A stretch of DNA of 64,000 bases from DATDAW01 sp036525185 (GCA_036525185.1 DATDAW010000041.1:65856-129855); one strand, 5' to 3'; shown: positions 52,438 to 60,657, counted from the first letter of the stretch. The notes: generated from the letters alone by a model not told the origin. A program made the numbers and translations.

Positions 52438-53199
52438 ATGACGACCGAAGCGAGAACCAAGAAAATTCAACCATCGTTCCGTGCTAAACCAACGATCGCC
52501 GTTTACTTGGTGGCTGCAGCGCTCACAGTAAGCACGTCGGCCTCTACCAGGTACGTCATTGGGCCAACAGATGGAGGATGGTATCGAAGCGATGGCTTTC
52601 ATGATGGAACACGCACCGACCGATTTGCCACCAACTACCTTGTGGGTAACATCATCAGCGACGGTGTTCCTCGAGTGAATCGAAATTTCTTTGTCTTTGA
52701 TCTGCCGGATACTAACGAAAATATTCAATCGGCCCAACTCGAGCTGTTGAATCTGGCGGGCGGTTTCCGAAGCTTGGATCCATCGGAGACGTTCACCCTT
52801 TATGCGGTCTCGACTCCCATCGCGGCACTGACGGCTGGAGGTTCCGATCTGACCACCATTTATGATGATCTGGGCGATGGTGTCCAGTATGGCAGCGGCA
52901 CGATCACCAGTGCTAGTGGGTTCCTGTCGATTGACCTAAATGCGGATTTTATCGCGACTGCAAGGGCAGCCACCGGCGGATTGATCGCTCTGGGTGGTGC
53001 GCTCATAAGTCTAGATGGCAATTCGAGGACCGAGGAATACGCGTTTGGCTTCAGTACGCTTTCCAATATAGGTACGACCCGGCTTGTGCTGACTACGATT
53101 CCTGAGCCATCTGCCGGCGCGCTTCTTGGATTGATAGGAATCCGCCTTGCAATGGTCCGCCGCAAGCGGCCGGCTAACCTCCTCGGCGCGCCCAATTAG
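52438..53199 (+). CDS. PEP-CTERM sorting-domain protein
   Basis: A 253-residue exported protein. The hydrophobic signal segment lies at ~20-35 (IAVYLVAAALTVSTSAS). The body is a beta-rich domain with FFVFDLPDTNENIQSAQLEL, typical of DNRLRE-like/adhesin-type sandwiches. It ends in a classic PEP-CTERM signal: IPEPSAGALLGLIGIRLAMV then RRKR, which is recognised and cut by an exosortase. No exosortase gene is in the window. Such proteins are often linked to extracellular polysaccharide. It is monocistronic. Confidence 0.85.
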   Translation: MTTEARTKKIQPSFRAKPTIAVYLVAAALTVSTSASTRYVIGPTDGGWYRSDGFHDGTRTDRFATNYLVGNIISDGVPRVNRNFFVFDLPDTNENIQSAQLELLNLAGGFRSLDPSETFTLYAVSTPIAALTAGGSDLTTIYDDLGDGVQYGSGTITSASGFLSIDLNADFIATARAATGGLIALGGALISLDGNSRTEEYAFGFSTLSNIGTTRLVLTTIPEPSAGALLGLIGIRLAMVRRKRPANLLGAPN

Positions 53200-53508
53200 G
53201 GGGAGGAAGGAAACTCCAGACCGAAGCAGTTTTGCGATATTTTCGAAGCTGGTCTCCCGGACGACACGCTCCAATAAAGGCAGGTCGTCCGGCAGCTCGC
53301 CGTTGTTCCCGGCGAGAATCGCAAATCAGAATCGTGACGACAGAAGCCAGAAAACAACGTGCACGCGGCGGTGGCGTTGTGGACATCTGTTTGCCTCTTC
53401 GTCCTCGCCGCGCCAATCCTTGACGAGTCATTCATTTCCGCCTTTTCGCGTTTTTCGCTCAGGACATCTGTCCCTGAAGCTTCGAACGCTGCCGCTCAGA
53501 CAAAAAAG
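53200..53508. other. Gap between the PEP-CTERM gene and tRNA-Ala, no gene seen
   Basis: About 310 bases. Overlapping short frames exist on both strands without motifs. The minus strand next to the tRNA 3' end carries a T-run (CTTTTTTG, 53501-53508) that may end the tRNA transcript. Confidence 0.4.
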
Positions 53509-53581
53509 TGGAGCCTAGGGGATTCGAACCCCTGACCTCCTCAATGCCATTGAGGCGCTCTACCAACTGAGCTAAGACCCC
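53509..53581 (-). tRNA. tRNA-Ala, anticodon GGC
   Basis: Read on the minus strand from 53581: acceptor GGGGTCT pairs with AGGCTCC, including the G3:U70 pair that identifies alanine tRNAs. D arm GCTCAGTTGGTAGAGC, anticodon stem CCTCA/TGAGG with loop ATGGCAT (anticodon GGC), T arm AGGGG-TTCGAAT-CCCCT, discriminator A at 53509. CCA is not encoded; CTTTTTTG follows. Confidence 0.95.
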
Positions 53582-53647
53582 GGTTTTGCGAGGGACGTGA
53601 AAATAGCCGGTGAAAACAGTTTGTCACGCGGATTTTTGGCTGAAAAT

Positions 53648-53771
53648 CTTACTCCTACTCTTACTCGTAATCGTAATCTTTCCCACTCCTGTTCTCTCCA
53701 AACTCCTTTTCGCGACCCTCCGAGAGGGAACGCGAAGAAGAATTATGATTACGAATATGAGTAGGAATAAG
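53648..53771. repeat. Imperfect 31-bp inverted repeat enclosing a second hairpin, downstream of ahcY
   Basis: Left arm 53648-53680 (CTTACTCCTACTCTTACTCG, TAATCGTAATC) and right arm 53741-53771 (AATTATGATTACGAATATGA, GTAGGAATAAG) are reverse complements at about 27 of 31 positions. Between them TTCGCG-a-CCCTC-CGA-GAGGG-aa-CGCGAA (about 53709-53737) forms an inner hairpin. The whole lies directly after the ahcY stop and could fold as one long hairpin in its mRNA, serving as terminator or stabiliser, or it may be a MITE-like element. A relative lies at 6553-6655. Confidence 0.6.
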
Positions 53772-53788
53772 ATTACGAATAAGGGCGC

Positions 53789-55219
53789 TCAGTAGCGGTA
53801 ATGGGCGGGCTTGTAGGGGCCCTCGACCGGAACCCCGAGGTATTCGGCTTGTTTCTCGGTCAGTTTCGTCAGTTTGACGCCGATTTTTTCAAGGTGCAGC
53901 CGGGCAACTTCCTCGTCGAGTTTCTTCGGAAGCACATAGACGGACGGGTTGTAAATGTCCCTGTTTTTCCAGAGATCGAGTTGAGCCAAGGTCTGGTTGC
54001 TGAAGGAGTTGGACATGACAAAAGACGGGTGGCCCGTGGCGCAACCGAGGTTGACGAGGCGGCCTTCGGCCAGCAGGAAAACCTCATGGCCATCGGGGAA
54101 AATGTATTTATCGACCTGCGGCTTGATATTCTTCCGCTTGATCCCTGGGAATTTCTGGAGGGCGTCGACCTGAATCTCGTTGTCGAAGTGGCCGATATTG
54201 GCAATGACGGCCTGATCCTTCATTTTCGCAATGTGATCGATGGTGATGACATCGACGTTGCCCGTTGTTGTGATGTAAATGTCCCCGCGTCCGAGCGTTT
54301 CCTCGATCGTGGTGACTTCATACCCTTCCATCGCGGCCTGGAGAGCGTTGATGGGGTCGATTTCTGTGATGATGACACGGGCGCCCTGTCCTCGGAGCGA
54401 CTGCGCGCAGCCTTTGCCGACATCGCCGTAGCCAATAATGACAGCGACTTTGCCAGAGATCATAACGTCGAGCGCGCGATTGAGGCCGTCGACGAGGGAA
54501 TGACGGCAGCCGTAGAGGTTGTCGAATTTCGACTTGGTGACGGAATCGTTCACGTTGAACGCCGGCACGAGGAGTTTGCCCAATTCCTGAAGTTTGTAGA
54601 GACGATGGACGCCGGTCGTGGTTTCCTCGGAAACGCCACGCCAGTCTTTGACGATTTCGTGAAAAACGTATGGATTTTCCGCGTGGATCTTCTTGAGGAG
54701 ATCTTTAATGACTTTTTCCTCGTGCGAATGAGACGGGCTGTCCACCCAGTCGCTGCCTTCCTCGAGCTCGTAGCCTTTATGGAGGAAAAGTGTGACGTCA
54801 CCACCATCATCGACGACAAGTTGCGGGCCTTTCCCGTCGTTGTTAAGAATCGCTTTCCAGGTGCAATCCCAGTATTCCTCGAGGGTCTCACCTTTCCAGG
54901 CGAAAACGGGGATACCTGCCTCGGCGATGGCAGCGGCGGCGTGATCCTGTGTGGAGAAAATGTTGCACGAAGCCCACCGAACGTCGGCGCCCAATTCAAC
55001 GAGCGTTTCGATCAACACAGCCGTCTGAATAGTCATGTGGAGCGATCCCGTCACGCGAACGCCGGCAAGCGGTTTTTCCGGAGCATATTTTTCACGGATG
55101 GCGATGAGACCTGGCATCTCCTTCTCGGCGATCTCGATCTCTTTTCGGCCCCAGGAGGCAAGCTTGATATCGGCGATTTTGTAGTCTGTAAATTTGGCGG
55201 TTAATATTTGGCTGCTCAT
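53789..55219 (-). CDS. ahcY: Adenosylhomocysteinase
   Basis: A 476-residue NAD-dependent enzyme splitting S-adenosylhomocysteine into adenosine and homocysteine, which removes the inhibitor of SAM methyltransferases. Landmarks: GSLHMTIQTAVLIETL, CNIFSTQDHAAAAIA, FNVNDSVTKSKFDNLYGCRH (substrate Lys/Asp), the NAD loop VAVIIGYGDVGKGCAQSL, NIGHFDNEIQVDAL, and the C-terminal PYKPAHYRY. It is the third gene of the metK - GxxExxY - ahcY unit, 10 bases after the GxxExxY stop. Confidence 0.97.
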   Translation of the reverse strand: MSSQILTAKFTDYKIADIKLASWGRKEIEIAEKEMPGLIAIREKYAPEKPLAGVRVTGSLHMTIQTAVLIETLVELGADVRWASCNIFSTQDHAAAAIAEAGIPVFAWKGETLEEYWDCTWKAILNNDGKGPQLVVDDGGDVTLFLHKGYELEEGSDWVDSPSHSHEEKVIKDLLKKIHAENPYVFHEIVKDWRGVSEETTTGVHRLYKLQELGKLLVPAFNVNDSVTKSKFDNLYGCRHSLVDGLNRALDVMISGKVAVIIGYGDVGKGCAQSLRGQGARVIITEIDPINALQAAMEGYEVTTIEETLGRGDIYITTTGNVDVITIDHIAKMKDQAVIANIGHFDNEIQVDALQKFPGIKRKNIKPQVDKYIFPDGHEVFLLAEGRLVNLGCATGHPSFVMSNSFSNQTLAQLDLWKNRDIYNPSVYVLPKKLDEEVARLHLEKIGVKLTKLTEKQAEYLGVPVEGPYKPAHYRY

Positions 55220-55229
55220 AGATTGGGTT

Positions 55230-55652
55230 TTAAAGAGAGAAAGGTTCGTCCGCAGATTTCGCGGATTTTCGCAGATTGTTTTTTGGATCGAAGATCAGGC
55301 GGCGATACTTGAGGCTTTGAGAGCCGAAATTGAGGAGCAGTCCTAGGATTTGACCGGTGGCCTTGAGTTCATTAATCAGTTGCGCCTCGTCTGAACCCGT
55401 TAGTTTGGAGATGGCTTTGGTTTCGACAACGATTCGCTCGTTGCAGATAAAGTCAGCGCGATAGCCGCACGTCAGGGTTTTGCCTTTGTTGCGAACAGGT
55501 AATGAAACTTCCGCAATGAAAGGAATACCACGGTCCTTAAATTCCAAGGAAAGGGCTGCCTGATACACCGCTTCCAAAAAGCCGTGACCTAATTCGCGAT
55601 GAACTTCTATCGCCGCGCCAATAGTGGCATAGGTATCGGCGTCTCCGTTCAT
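55230..55652 (-). CDS. GxxExxY family protein (possible PD-(D/E)XK-like nuclease fold)
   Basis: A 140-residue protein with the family motif GHGFLEAVYQ (GxxExxY) after AAIEVHRELG, and the later CGYRADFICNERIVVETKAI stretch, whose D...E-x-K arrangement recalls a PD-(D/E)XK nuclease core. Function is unknown. It is inserted between metK and ahcY and is bounded by inverted repeats of CCGCAGAT type. Its last codons (NNLRKSAKSADEPFSL) are themselves encoded by the left repeat, suggesting that gene and repeat arrived together. GxxExxY genes are typically scattered and often flanked by AGATT-rich repeats. Confidence 0.85.
   Translation of the reverse strand: MNGDADTYATIGAAIEVHRELGHGFLEAVYQAALSLEFKDRGIPFIAEVSLPVRNKGKTLTCGYRADFICNERIVVETKAISKLTGSDEAQLINELKATGQILGLLLNFGSQSLKYRRLIFDPKNNLRKSAKSADEPFSL
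55250..55278. repeat. Inverted repeat, left copy (3' end of GxxExxY gene)
   Basis: CCGCAGATTTCGCGGATTTT followed by CGCAGATTG. It is internally repetitive (CGCAGATT twice, CGCGGATT once) and its outer CCGCAGAT matches the reverse complement of the right copy at 55674-55681. Confidence 0.7.
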
Positions 55653-55655
55653 AAA

Positions 55656-55681
55656 AAGCTGCGTAAATCTGCGATCTGCGG
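55656..55681. repeat. Inverted repeat, right copy (5' of GxxExxY gene)
   Basis: AAGCTGCGTAAATCTGCGAT followed by CTGCGG; on the minus strand CCGCAGATCGCAGATTTACG. It shares the CGCAGATT unit and the terminal CCGCAGAT with the left copy, in opposite orientation, and lies between metK and the GxxExxY start. Confidence 0.7.
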
Positions 55682-55688
55682 ATCGGCT

Positions 55689-56864
55689 TTAGACGGCCGC
55701 TCGCACTGCCTCGGCCTTATCCGTCTTCTCCCAGGTCAGCGAATCGAGATCGTCTTCTTTTCCGAAGTGACCATAGTTCGTCGTTTTACTGTAGATGGGA
55801 CGCAGCAGGTTCAGTTGTTCGACAATGGCAGCCGGTTTGAAGCTGAAGATTTCGCGGACGGCGTTCTCAATCTTTTGTTCGTCGACGTGGTTCGTGCCGA
55901 AAGTGTTGACGTGGATGCTGACGGGTTCCGGGTAGCCGATGGCGTATGCGAATTGGACTTCGCAACGGTGCGCCAAGCCCGAGGCAACGACATTCTTGGC
56001 GACATAGCGGCCCATGTACGCGGCGGACCGGTCTACTTTCGAGGGGTCTTTGCCGGAAAAGGCGCCGCCGCCGTGACGACCCATGCCGCCATAGCTATCG
56101 ACAATGATTTTCCGGCCAGTGAGACCGGAATCGCCCTCAGGACCGCCAATGACGAAGCGGCCGGTCGGGTTGATAAGGAACCGGGTTTTGTCGTCGAGCC
56201 ATTCCGGCGGGATGACTTTTTTAACGCAGAGCTCGATAAGGGTTTCGCGGATTTCCTTGTGTTTTACAGCTGCAGCATGCTGCGAGGAAATAACGACCGT
56301 ATCGATGCGGATGGGTCTGTAATCTTCGTAGGCGACGGAGACCTGCGTCTTCGCGTCGGGTCGCAGCCACGGCACTTCTCCGCTCTTACGCAGCCGGGCG
56401 AGCTCGCGGCCAAGGTCATGTGCAAATTTGATCGGCGCCGGCATGAGAGTCGTGGTCTCATCCGTGGCGAAGCCAAACATAAGCCCCTGATCTCCAGCGC
56501 CTTGCTCCGCGCCCTCCTTACCTTCTGCCGCTGCGTCATTTACGCCTTGGGCGATGTCGGGGCTTTGCTGACTGAGCGCATGCAGGACTGCGACCGTATC
56601 GTAGGCGAACGAGCAATCGTGGTGGATATAGCCGATATCCCTGATCGCGTTCCGAACCACTTGCAGATAGTCGAATTGAGCGCGGGTCGTGATTTCGCCC
56701 GCAATCATTACGATATTGCCTTTGGCGAGCGTCTCACAGGCGACGCGGCTTTTGGGGTCCTGCGCAAGGCACTGGTCGAGAACGGCGTCGCTGATCGTGT
56801 CACAAACTTTGTCGGGGTGACCTTCCGTAACGGATTCAGAGGAAAAAATATAATGACGAGGCAT
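55689..56864 (-). CDS. metK: S-adenosylmethionine synthetase
   Basis: A 391-residue enzyme making SAM from methionine and ATP. MPRHYIFSSESVTEGHPDKV is the family start (ATG 56864; the frame is open to 56975). GAGDQGLMFGFATDET is the conserved methionine/ATP loop and IVDSYGGMGRHGGGAFSGKD the phosphate-binding loop. It heads the operon with GxxExxY and ahcY, so SAM synthesis and SAH removal are expressed together. The divergent ArsR-methyltransferase regulator starts 143 bases away. Confidence 0.96.
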   Translation of the reverse strand: MPRHYIFSSESVTEGHPDKVCDTISDAVLDQCLAQDPKSRVACETLAKGNIVMIAGEITTRAQFDYLQVVRNAIRDIGYIHHDCSFAYDTVAVLHALSQQSPDIAQGVNDAAAEGKEGAEQGAGDQGLMFGFATDETTTLMPAPIKFAHDLGRELARLRKSGEVPWLRPDAKTQVSVAYEDYRPIRIDTVVISSQHAAAVKHKEIRETLIELCVKKVIPPEWLDDKTRFLINPTGRFVIGGPEGDSGLTGRKIIVDSYGGMGRHGGGAFSGKDPSKVDRSAAYMGRYVAKNVVASGLAHRCEVQFAYAIGYPEPVSIHVNTFGTNHVDEQKIENAVREIFSFKPAAIVEQLNLLRPIYSKTTNYGHFGKEDDLDSLTWEKTDKAEAVRAAV

Positions 56865-56963
56865 ACGAAGCGGGTTGAGGGTGGGCGGACTCTGTTTTGT
56901 GACGACTGTGACGGACCGGATTTTTCTTTCTGTGAGTTCGGAGACGCGGGTTGAAAAGATGTG

Positions 56964-56990
56964 CTTATCAACCAATCATGATAAGATGAT
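56964..56990. promoter_or_regulatory. Palindromic operator candidate between metK and the ArsR-methyltransferase gene
   Basis: CTTATCA (56964-56970) and TGATAAG (56979-56985) are a perfect 7-bp inverted repeat with an 8-base spacer. An overlapping ATCAT (56975-56979) and ATGAT (56986-56990) form a second one. ArsR-family repressors bind such AT-rich palindromes, and the site ends 18 bases before the regulator's ATG. Confidence 0.5.
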
Positions 56991-57007
56991 ATATTGCTCT
57001 TAAAATC

Positions 57008-57931
57008 ATGTCGTCAATCCTAAAAATTCTCCGAGTGCTCGCCGATCCAACCCGGTTGCGCATCCTCCATCTGTTGTCGCAGGAGGAGCTGACCGTTGCG
57101 GAGTTGCAGGAAATTCTGGGCATGGGCCAGAGCCGAATTTCAACGCACCTGGCGCAGCTCCGGCAGGCCGGCCTCGTCATTGACCGCCGCGCGGGCAAGA
57201 ACATCTACTATGGACTGGTAACCCCCGGCCCGAATCCTGCGTTGACGTCGCTGGTGGAAGAAAGTGCCACGGAGCTGCCCGACGCTGATCGGGATAAAAA
57301 GGCGCTCCAGGTCGCGCTGAAAAAGCGCCAGGACACGGCGCGCGAGTATTTCGATCGGCTGGCGGGCAAGTTTGGGCGTAGCTATTGCCCTGGACGTTCG
57401 TGGAAAGGGTTATCCCATTTGCTCCTGACGCTTGTTCCGGAGGTCACGATTGCCGACCTGGGCGCGGGCGAGGGGACCCTCGCACAACTGCTGGCGCGAC
57501 GGGCAAACAAGGTAATCGCCATCGATAACTCGGAAAAAATGGTCGAATTCGGCGCTGATCTCGCCCGGGAGCAAGGCTTTATGAATCTCGAATATCGGCT
57601 TGGCGACATTGAGGACCCGCCGATTGAGCCGGGGACGATTGATATCGCAATTTTCAGCCAGGCACTGCATCACGCGAGTTCACCGTTTAGGGCGTTGCAA
57701 TCCGCGAATCGCATTCTGAAGCCCGGCGGGAGATTGCTGATTCTCGATTTGCTCGCTCACCATTTCGAGCAGGCGCGGGATTTGTATGCCGATCTGTGGT
57801 TGGGCTTTGGGGAGGCGGAACTCTTGCATCTACTGGAGCAAGCCGGATTTACGAATGGAGACATAGACGTTGTCTCCAAGGACCATGAGGCGCCTTATTT
57901 TCAAACAATCCTGGCCACAGCCATAAAATAG
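57008..57931 (+). CDS. ArsR-type winged-helix regulator fused to a SAM-dependent methyltransferase domain
   Basis: A 307-residue fusion. Residues ~1-80 are an ArsR helix-turn-helix (LADPTRLRILHLLSQEELTV, MGQSRISTHLAQLRQAGLVI) without the usual metal-binding cysteines. Residues ~130-300 are a class I methyltransferase: ADLGAGEGTLAQLLARR (SAM loop), VIAIDNSEKMVEFG, FSQALHHASSPFRAL and LKPGGRLLILDLLAHHF. It is divergent from metK-ahcY. Such fusions are plausible SAM- or SAH-sensing repressors of the methionine cycle, like the reported SahR regulators; the ligand role of the methyltransferase domain is my inference. Confidence 0.85.
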   Translation: MSSILKILRVLADPTRLRILHLLSQEELTVAELQEILGMGQSRISTHLAQLRQAGLVIDRRAGKNIYYGLVTPGPNPALTSLVEESATELPDADRDKKALQVALKKRQDTAREYFDRLAGKFGRSYCPGRSWKGLSHLLLTLVPEVTIADLGAGEGTLAQLLARRANKVIAIDNSEKMVEFGADLAREQGFMNLEYRLGDIEDPPIEPGTIDIAIFSQALHHASSPFRALQSANRILKPGGRLLILDLLAHHFEQARDLYADLWLGFGEAELLHLLEQAGFTNGDIDVVSKDHEAPYFQTILATAIK

Positions 57932-57981
57932 AGGCGCCACCTGCAATTCCGGCAGCGATGAACCGGAGGCTCTTCTTCCGG

Positions 57982-58287
57982 TTAAAAAACGTGAGCTTCG
58001 TCGTGCAAGCCGCTGTCTTCCCGAATGGAGCGAAGTCTTTTCTTCACGCCTCGTTTGGATTCAGGCGCATTCAAATGACTCGTAACGTAGCTCACGACCA
58101 CAGGAACAGCCGAAGCAAGAGCGACAGAAATCATCGCAACAGCCGTCGCCTGCCGCCTTGTAGACCGAATTTTGTCTGCGATGAGCAGGCCGACACCGCA
58201 GCCGATCGCGGTGTGGGCGAGCGTAAGCAGACCGGTCATGGAGGCTGACGTTACAAAATTAAAACTTTTTTGGCGAGCTATCGACAT
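57982..58287 (-). CDS. Small membrane protein, unknown
   Basis: A frame of 101 residues from ATG 58287, or 85 from ATG 58239. It has two hydrophobic segments (GLLTLAHTAIGCGVGLLIAD and AVAMISVALASAVPVVVSYV) joined by a basic loop (KIRSTRRQ) and a charged tail (RGVKKRLRSIRED). The pattern of two helices and a positive loop looks like a genuine small inner-membrane protein, but no family was recognised. It lies between the convergent ArsR-methyltransferase gene and manC, on the opposite strand. Confidence 0.5.
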   Translation of the reverse strand: MSIARQKSFNFVTSASMTGLLTLAHTAIGCGVGLLIADKIRSTRRQATAVAMISVALASAVPVVVSYVTSHLNAPESKRGVKKRLRSIREDSGLHDEAHVF

Positions 58288-58346
58288 ATTGGTTGGGGGA
58301 CTATACGGTCGGCGATCGAAATTCCAAACGCTATTTCCTAAACACC

Positions 58347-59411
58347 ATGTCCACAGACATTTATGTTTTAATCCTAGCCGGCGGTAGCGGCGAACGTTTC
58401 TGGCCGCTGAGCCGGCGCACGGCGCCAAAGCAACTGCTTAATCTTTTCTCTCCAAGCACCTTGCTTGAAGACACTCTGAGCCGGCTCGAAGGCTTTGTGC
58501 CGCTTTCGAACATCCTCATTCTAACCAACCGCGACCAGGAACCGGCCGTTCGGAAATTGTGTTCCAAACTGCCGCCGGAGAACATCTTCGCCGAGCCAGC
58601 AAAGCGGGATACAGCGGCGGCGATCGCGCTCGGATCCGGCCTCGTCGCTTTGCGAAATCCGGAGGCGGCCATGATCGTGCTGCCAGCCGACCATTTGATT
58701 CGCGATACCGAGGCGTTTCAGAACGATCTGAAAGCGGCCGTTGCTGCGGCAAAAAAAACAAGCGCCCTGGTAACGATCGGGATCAAACCGACGTGGGCTT
58801 GTTCGGGGTTTGGTTACATCGAACAAGGTGCGCCACTGCCAGGAGACTGGTCGGCGCCGATCAGTGAAGTGGAGCGCTTCCGCGAAAAACCGAATCCGCA
58901 ACTGGCCGAAAGCTTCTTCAAACAAGGCAATTTCCGATGGAATGCCGGGATGTTCATATGGACGATTCCATCGATTCTGGCTGAGTTTCACAAGAGTGCG
59001 CCGGAGATGGCGGATTTTGTGACGCGCATGCGAGAAACGGCCGATGTGCAGGCACTTGTGAATAACGAATTCGCGGAGCTGCCGAAAATTTCCGTCGATT
59101 ACGCGATCATGGAAAAGGCGGACCGCGTGCTCGTGCTCGAAGCGTCGTTTGATTGGGACGACGTGGGCAGCTGGATTGCCGTGGCGAATTATTTGGCGGC
59201 CGACAGCGGCGACAATCGCTCGAACACCGTCCTCACGACGTCTGGTGCGGCCAACAACATCGTGTTTTCAAAGCGCAAATCCCACGTGGCGTTGCTCGGC
59301 GTCAGTGATTTGATCATCGTCGAAACGGACGATGCCCTGCTGGTGGCGAGCCGGCATGAAGCGGAAGCGATCAAGCAAATCGTGAAAGACGTCCCGCCGG
59401 AATTACAGTAA
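58347..59411 (+). CDS. manC: Mannose-1-phosphate guanylyltransferase
   Basis: A 354-residue enzyme making GDP-mannose. VLILAGGSGERFWPLSRRTA with PKQLLNL is the signature loop, MIVLPADHLIRDTEAF the metal-binding region, FGYIEQGAPL and VERFREKPN substrate segments, and FRWNAGMFIWTIPSIL and FDWDDVGSW conserved later blocks. There is no C-terminal isomerase domain, so it is the single-function type. Start ATG 58347 fits the family; the frame is open to 58293. It is followed after 4 bases by ruvX. Confidence 0.93.
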   Translation: MSTDIYVLILAGGSGERFWPLSRRTAPKQLLNLFSPSTLLEDTLSRLEGFVPLSNILILTNRDQEPAVRKLCSKLPPENIFAEPAKRDTAAAIALGSGLVALRNPEAAMIVLPADHLIRDTEAFQNDLKAAVAAAKKTSALVTIGIKPTWACSGFGYIEQGAPLPGDWSAPISEVERFREKPNPQLAESFFKQGNFRWNAGMFIWTIPSILAEFHKSAPEMADFVTRMRETADVQALVNNEFAELPKISVDYAIMEKADRVLVLEASFDWDDVGSWIAVANYLAADSGDNRSNTVLTTSGAANNIVFSKRKSHVALLGVSDLIIVETDDALLVASRHEAEAIKQIVKDVPPELQ

Positions 59412-59415
59412 TGCG

Positions 59416-59847
59416 ATGAAGATTCTCGGCATCGACCACGGCGATGCTCGGATCGGTCTGGCGCTTTCGGACGATCTCGGAATGATGGCGCATCCACTGG
59501 AAACGGTGGATGCGCGGGTGGCGCCGGACGCTTTGCTGGGAAAAATCGCCGCGGTGGTGACCGGGAAGGGCGTCGAGCGAGTCGTGCTGGGTTTGCCGCG
59601 AAATATGGATGGCTCGTACGGTCCTGCGGCGGCGAAAGTCAGGCAATTCGGAGCCGCGCTTCAAGCGAGGATTGGTGACATCAAAGTCATTTTTTGGGAC
59701 GAGCGAATGACGACCCGGCAAGCGCAACGCTCCCTTCATGACGCCGGTCGCAATACGAAGAACAGCCGGAAGGTGATCGATCAGGTCGCGGCGGTAATCA
59801 TTCTGCAGAATTACCTCGATGCGCAGGCCGGGACTGCAGACTTCTAA
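59416..59847 (+). CDS. ruvX: Putative Holliday junction resolvase / pre-16S rRNA nuclease RuvX (YqgF)
   Basis: A 143-residue RNase H-fold nuclease. MKILGIDHGDARIGLALSDD holds the first catalytic Asp, VVLGLPRNMDGSYGPAA the conserved glycine loop, and VIFWDERMTTRQAQRSL the second acidic residue; the late Asp is in VIDQVAAVIILQ. Family members process 16S rRNA 5' ends and/or resolve junctions. It sits between manC and truA as part of a plus-strand run. Confidence 0.92.
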   Translation: MKILGIDHGDARIGLALSDDLGMMAHPLETVDARVAPDALLGKIAAVVTGKGVERVVLGLPRNMDGSYGPAAAKVRQFGAALQARIGDIKVIFWDERMTTRQAQRSLHDAGRNTKNSRKVIDQVAAVIILQNYLDAQAGTADF

Positions 59848-59916
59848 CCTGCTGCGTGGCTGGCCATTAAGCCGGCAGGGCCTGGGCAGGAACCCTCTGC
59901 GCGCCGTGTGGGTGAA

Positions 59917-60657
59917 ATGACGCGTCTTCACCTGATTCTCGGGTATGACGGACGCCCGTTCAGCGGCTGGCAGTCGCAGCCGGTCAAAAATGGTATCCAG
60001 GATCACCTTGAAAAAGCCTTTTCTACGATCCTCGGGAAACGCGTCGTGGTGCATGGCTCCGGTCGCACGGACGCCGGTGTCCACGCGTGCGGTCAGAGTG
60101 CGCATGCGGACGTGCCTGCGGACCATTTGGCTACTGACCGGTGGCGTGCGGCGTTAAATGCCCATTTGCCGCCGGAGATTCGCGTGAAGCAGATCCGCGT
60201 TGTAAGCGAGAAATTTCACGCCCGTTTTTCGGCGAAGTCCAAGCAGTATCGGTATCGGATTTTCAACGAGAGCTGGCTGGACCCGCTGGAAATCGGCCGG
60301 GCATGGCATGTGCCTGGCGCCCTGGACGTTACAGCGATGAACGAAGTAGCGATAATACTGACCGGCAGGCATGATTTTCGGGCGTTTGCGGCCAATCGCG
60401 GCAAACCCGAGGAAACGACGATTCGAGATGTTTGGAAAATCGCCCTTCGCAAACAAGGCCCGGTTATTACGCTGACGTTCGAGGGCGAAGGCTTCCTGTA
60501 CAAAATGGTCCGGATGCTTGCGGCGATCCTTGTCCGGGCCGGGCAGGGGAAGATATCGACCGGCGAAATCCGACGGCTCCTGACGGATCCCTCGGCCAAG
60601 AAGTCCAGTCACACAGCTCCTGCGGAAGGACTGTATTTGGTTGGCGTTGGTTATTGA
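59917..60657 (+). CDS. truA: tRNA pseudouridine synthase A
   Basis: A 246-residue enzyme converting uridines 38-40 in the tRNA anticodon arm. The catalytic Asp52 lies in GSGRTDAGVHA. LILGYDGRPFSGWQSQP is the family start, KQYRYRIFN and FRAFAANRG are conserved later, and FEGEGFLYKMVRMLAAILV is the C-terminal signature. ATG 59917 is preferred over an in-frame GTG at 59908. Confidence 0.94.
   Translation: MTRLHLILGYDGRPFSGWQSQPVKNGIQDHLEKAFSTILGKRVVVHGSGRTDAGVHACGQSAHADVPADHLATDRWRAALNAHLPPEIRVKQIRVVSEKFHARFSAKSKQYRYRIFNESWLDPLEIGRAWHVPGALDVTAMNEVAIILTGRHDFRAFAANRGKPEETTIRDVWKIALRKQGPVITLTFEGEGFLYKMVRMLAAILVRAGQGKISTGEIRRLLTDPSAKKSSHTAPAEGLYLVGVGY

Noticed and set aside
53648..53785. Repeated TACTC/TAATC units that could suggest a CRISPR array
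   Set aside because: The units are 6-12 bases, arranged as one inverted repeat, with no spacers of constant length and no cas genes.
53801..55204. 467-codon open frame on the plus strand across ahcY
   Set aside because: It is exactly antisense to ahcY, which has clear catalytic motifs; the antisense protein has no recognisable domain. It is a codon-bias shadow.
55599..56954. 451-codon open frame on the plus strand across metK
   Set aside because: Antisense shadow of metK; no motif, low-complexity Arg/Val/Asp composition.
55220..57007. SAM or SAH riboswitch upstream of metK/ahcY
   Set aside because: The ahcY leader is only 10 bases after the GxxExxY stop, and the 143-base metK leader shows no kink-turn or pseudoknot elements typical of SAM riboswitches; a protein regulator is adjacent instead.
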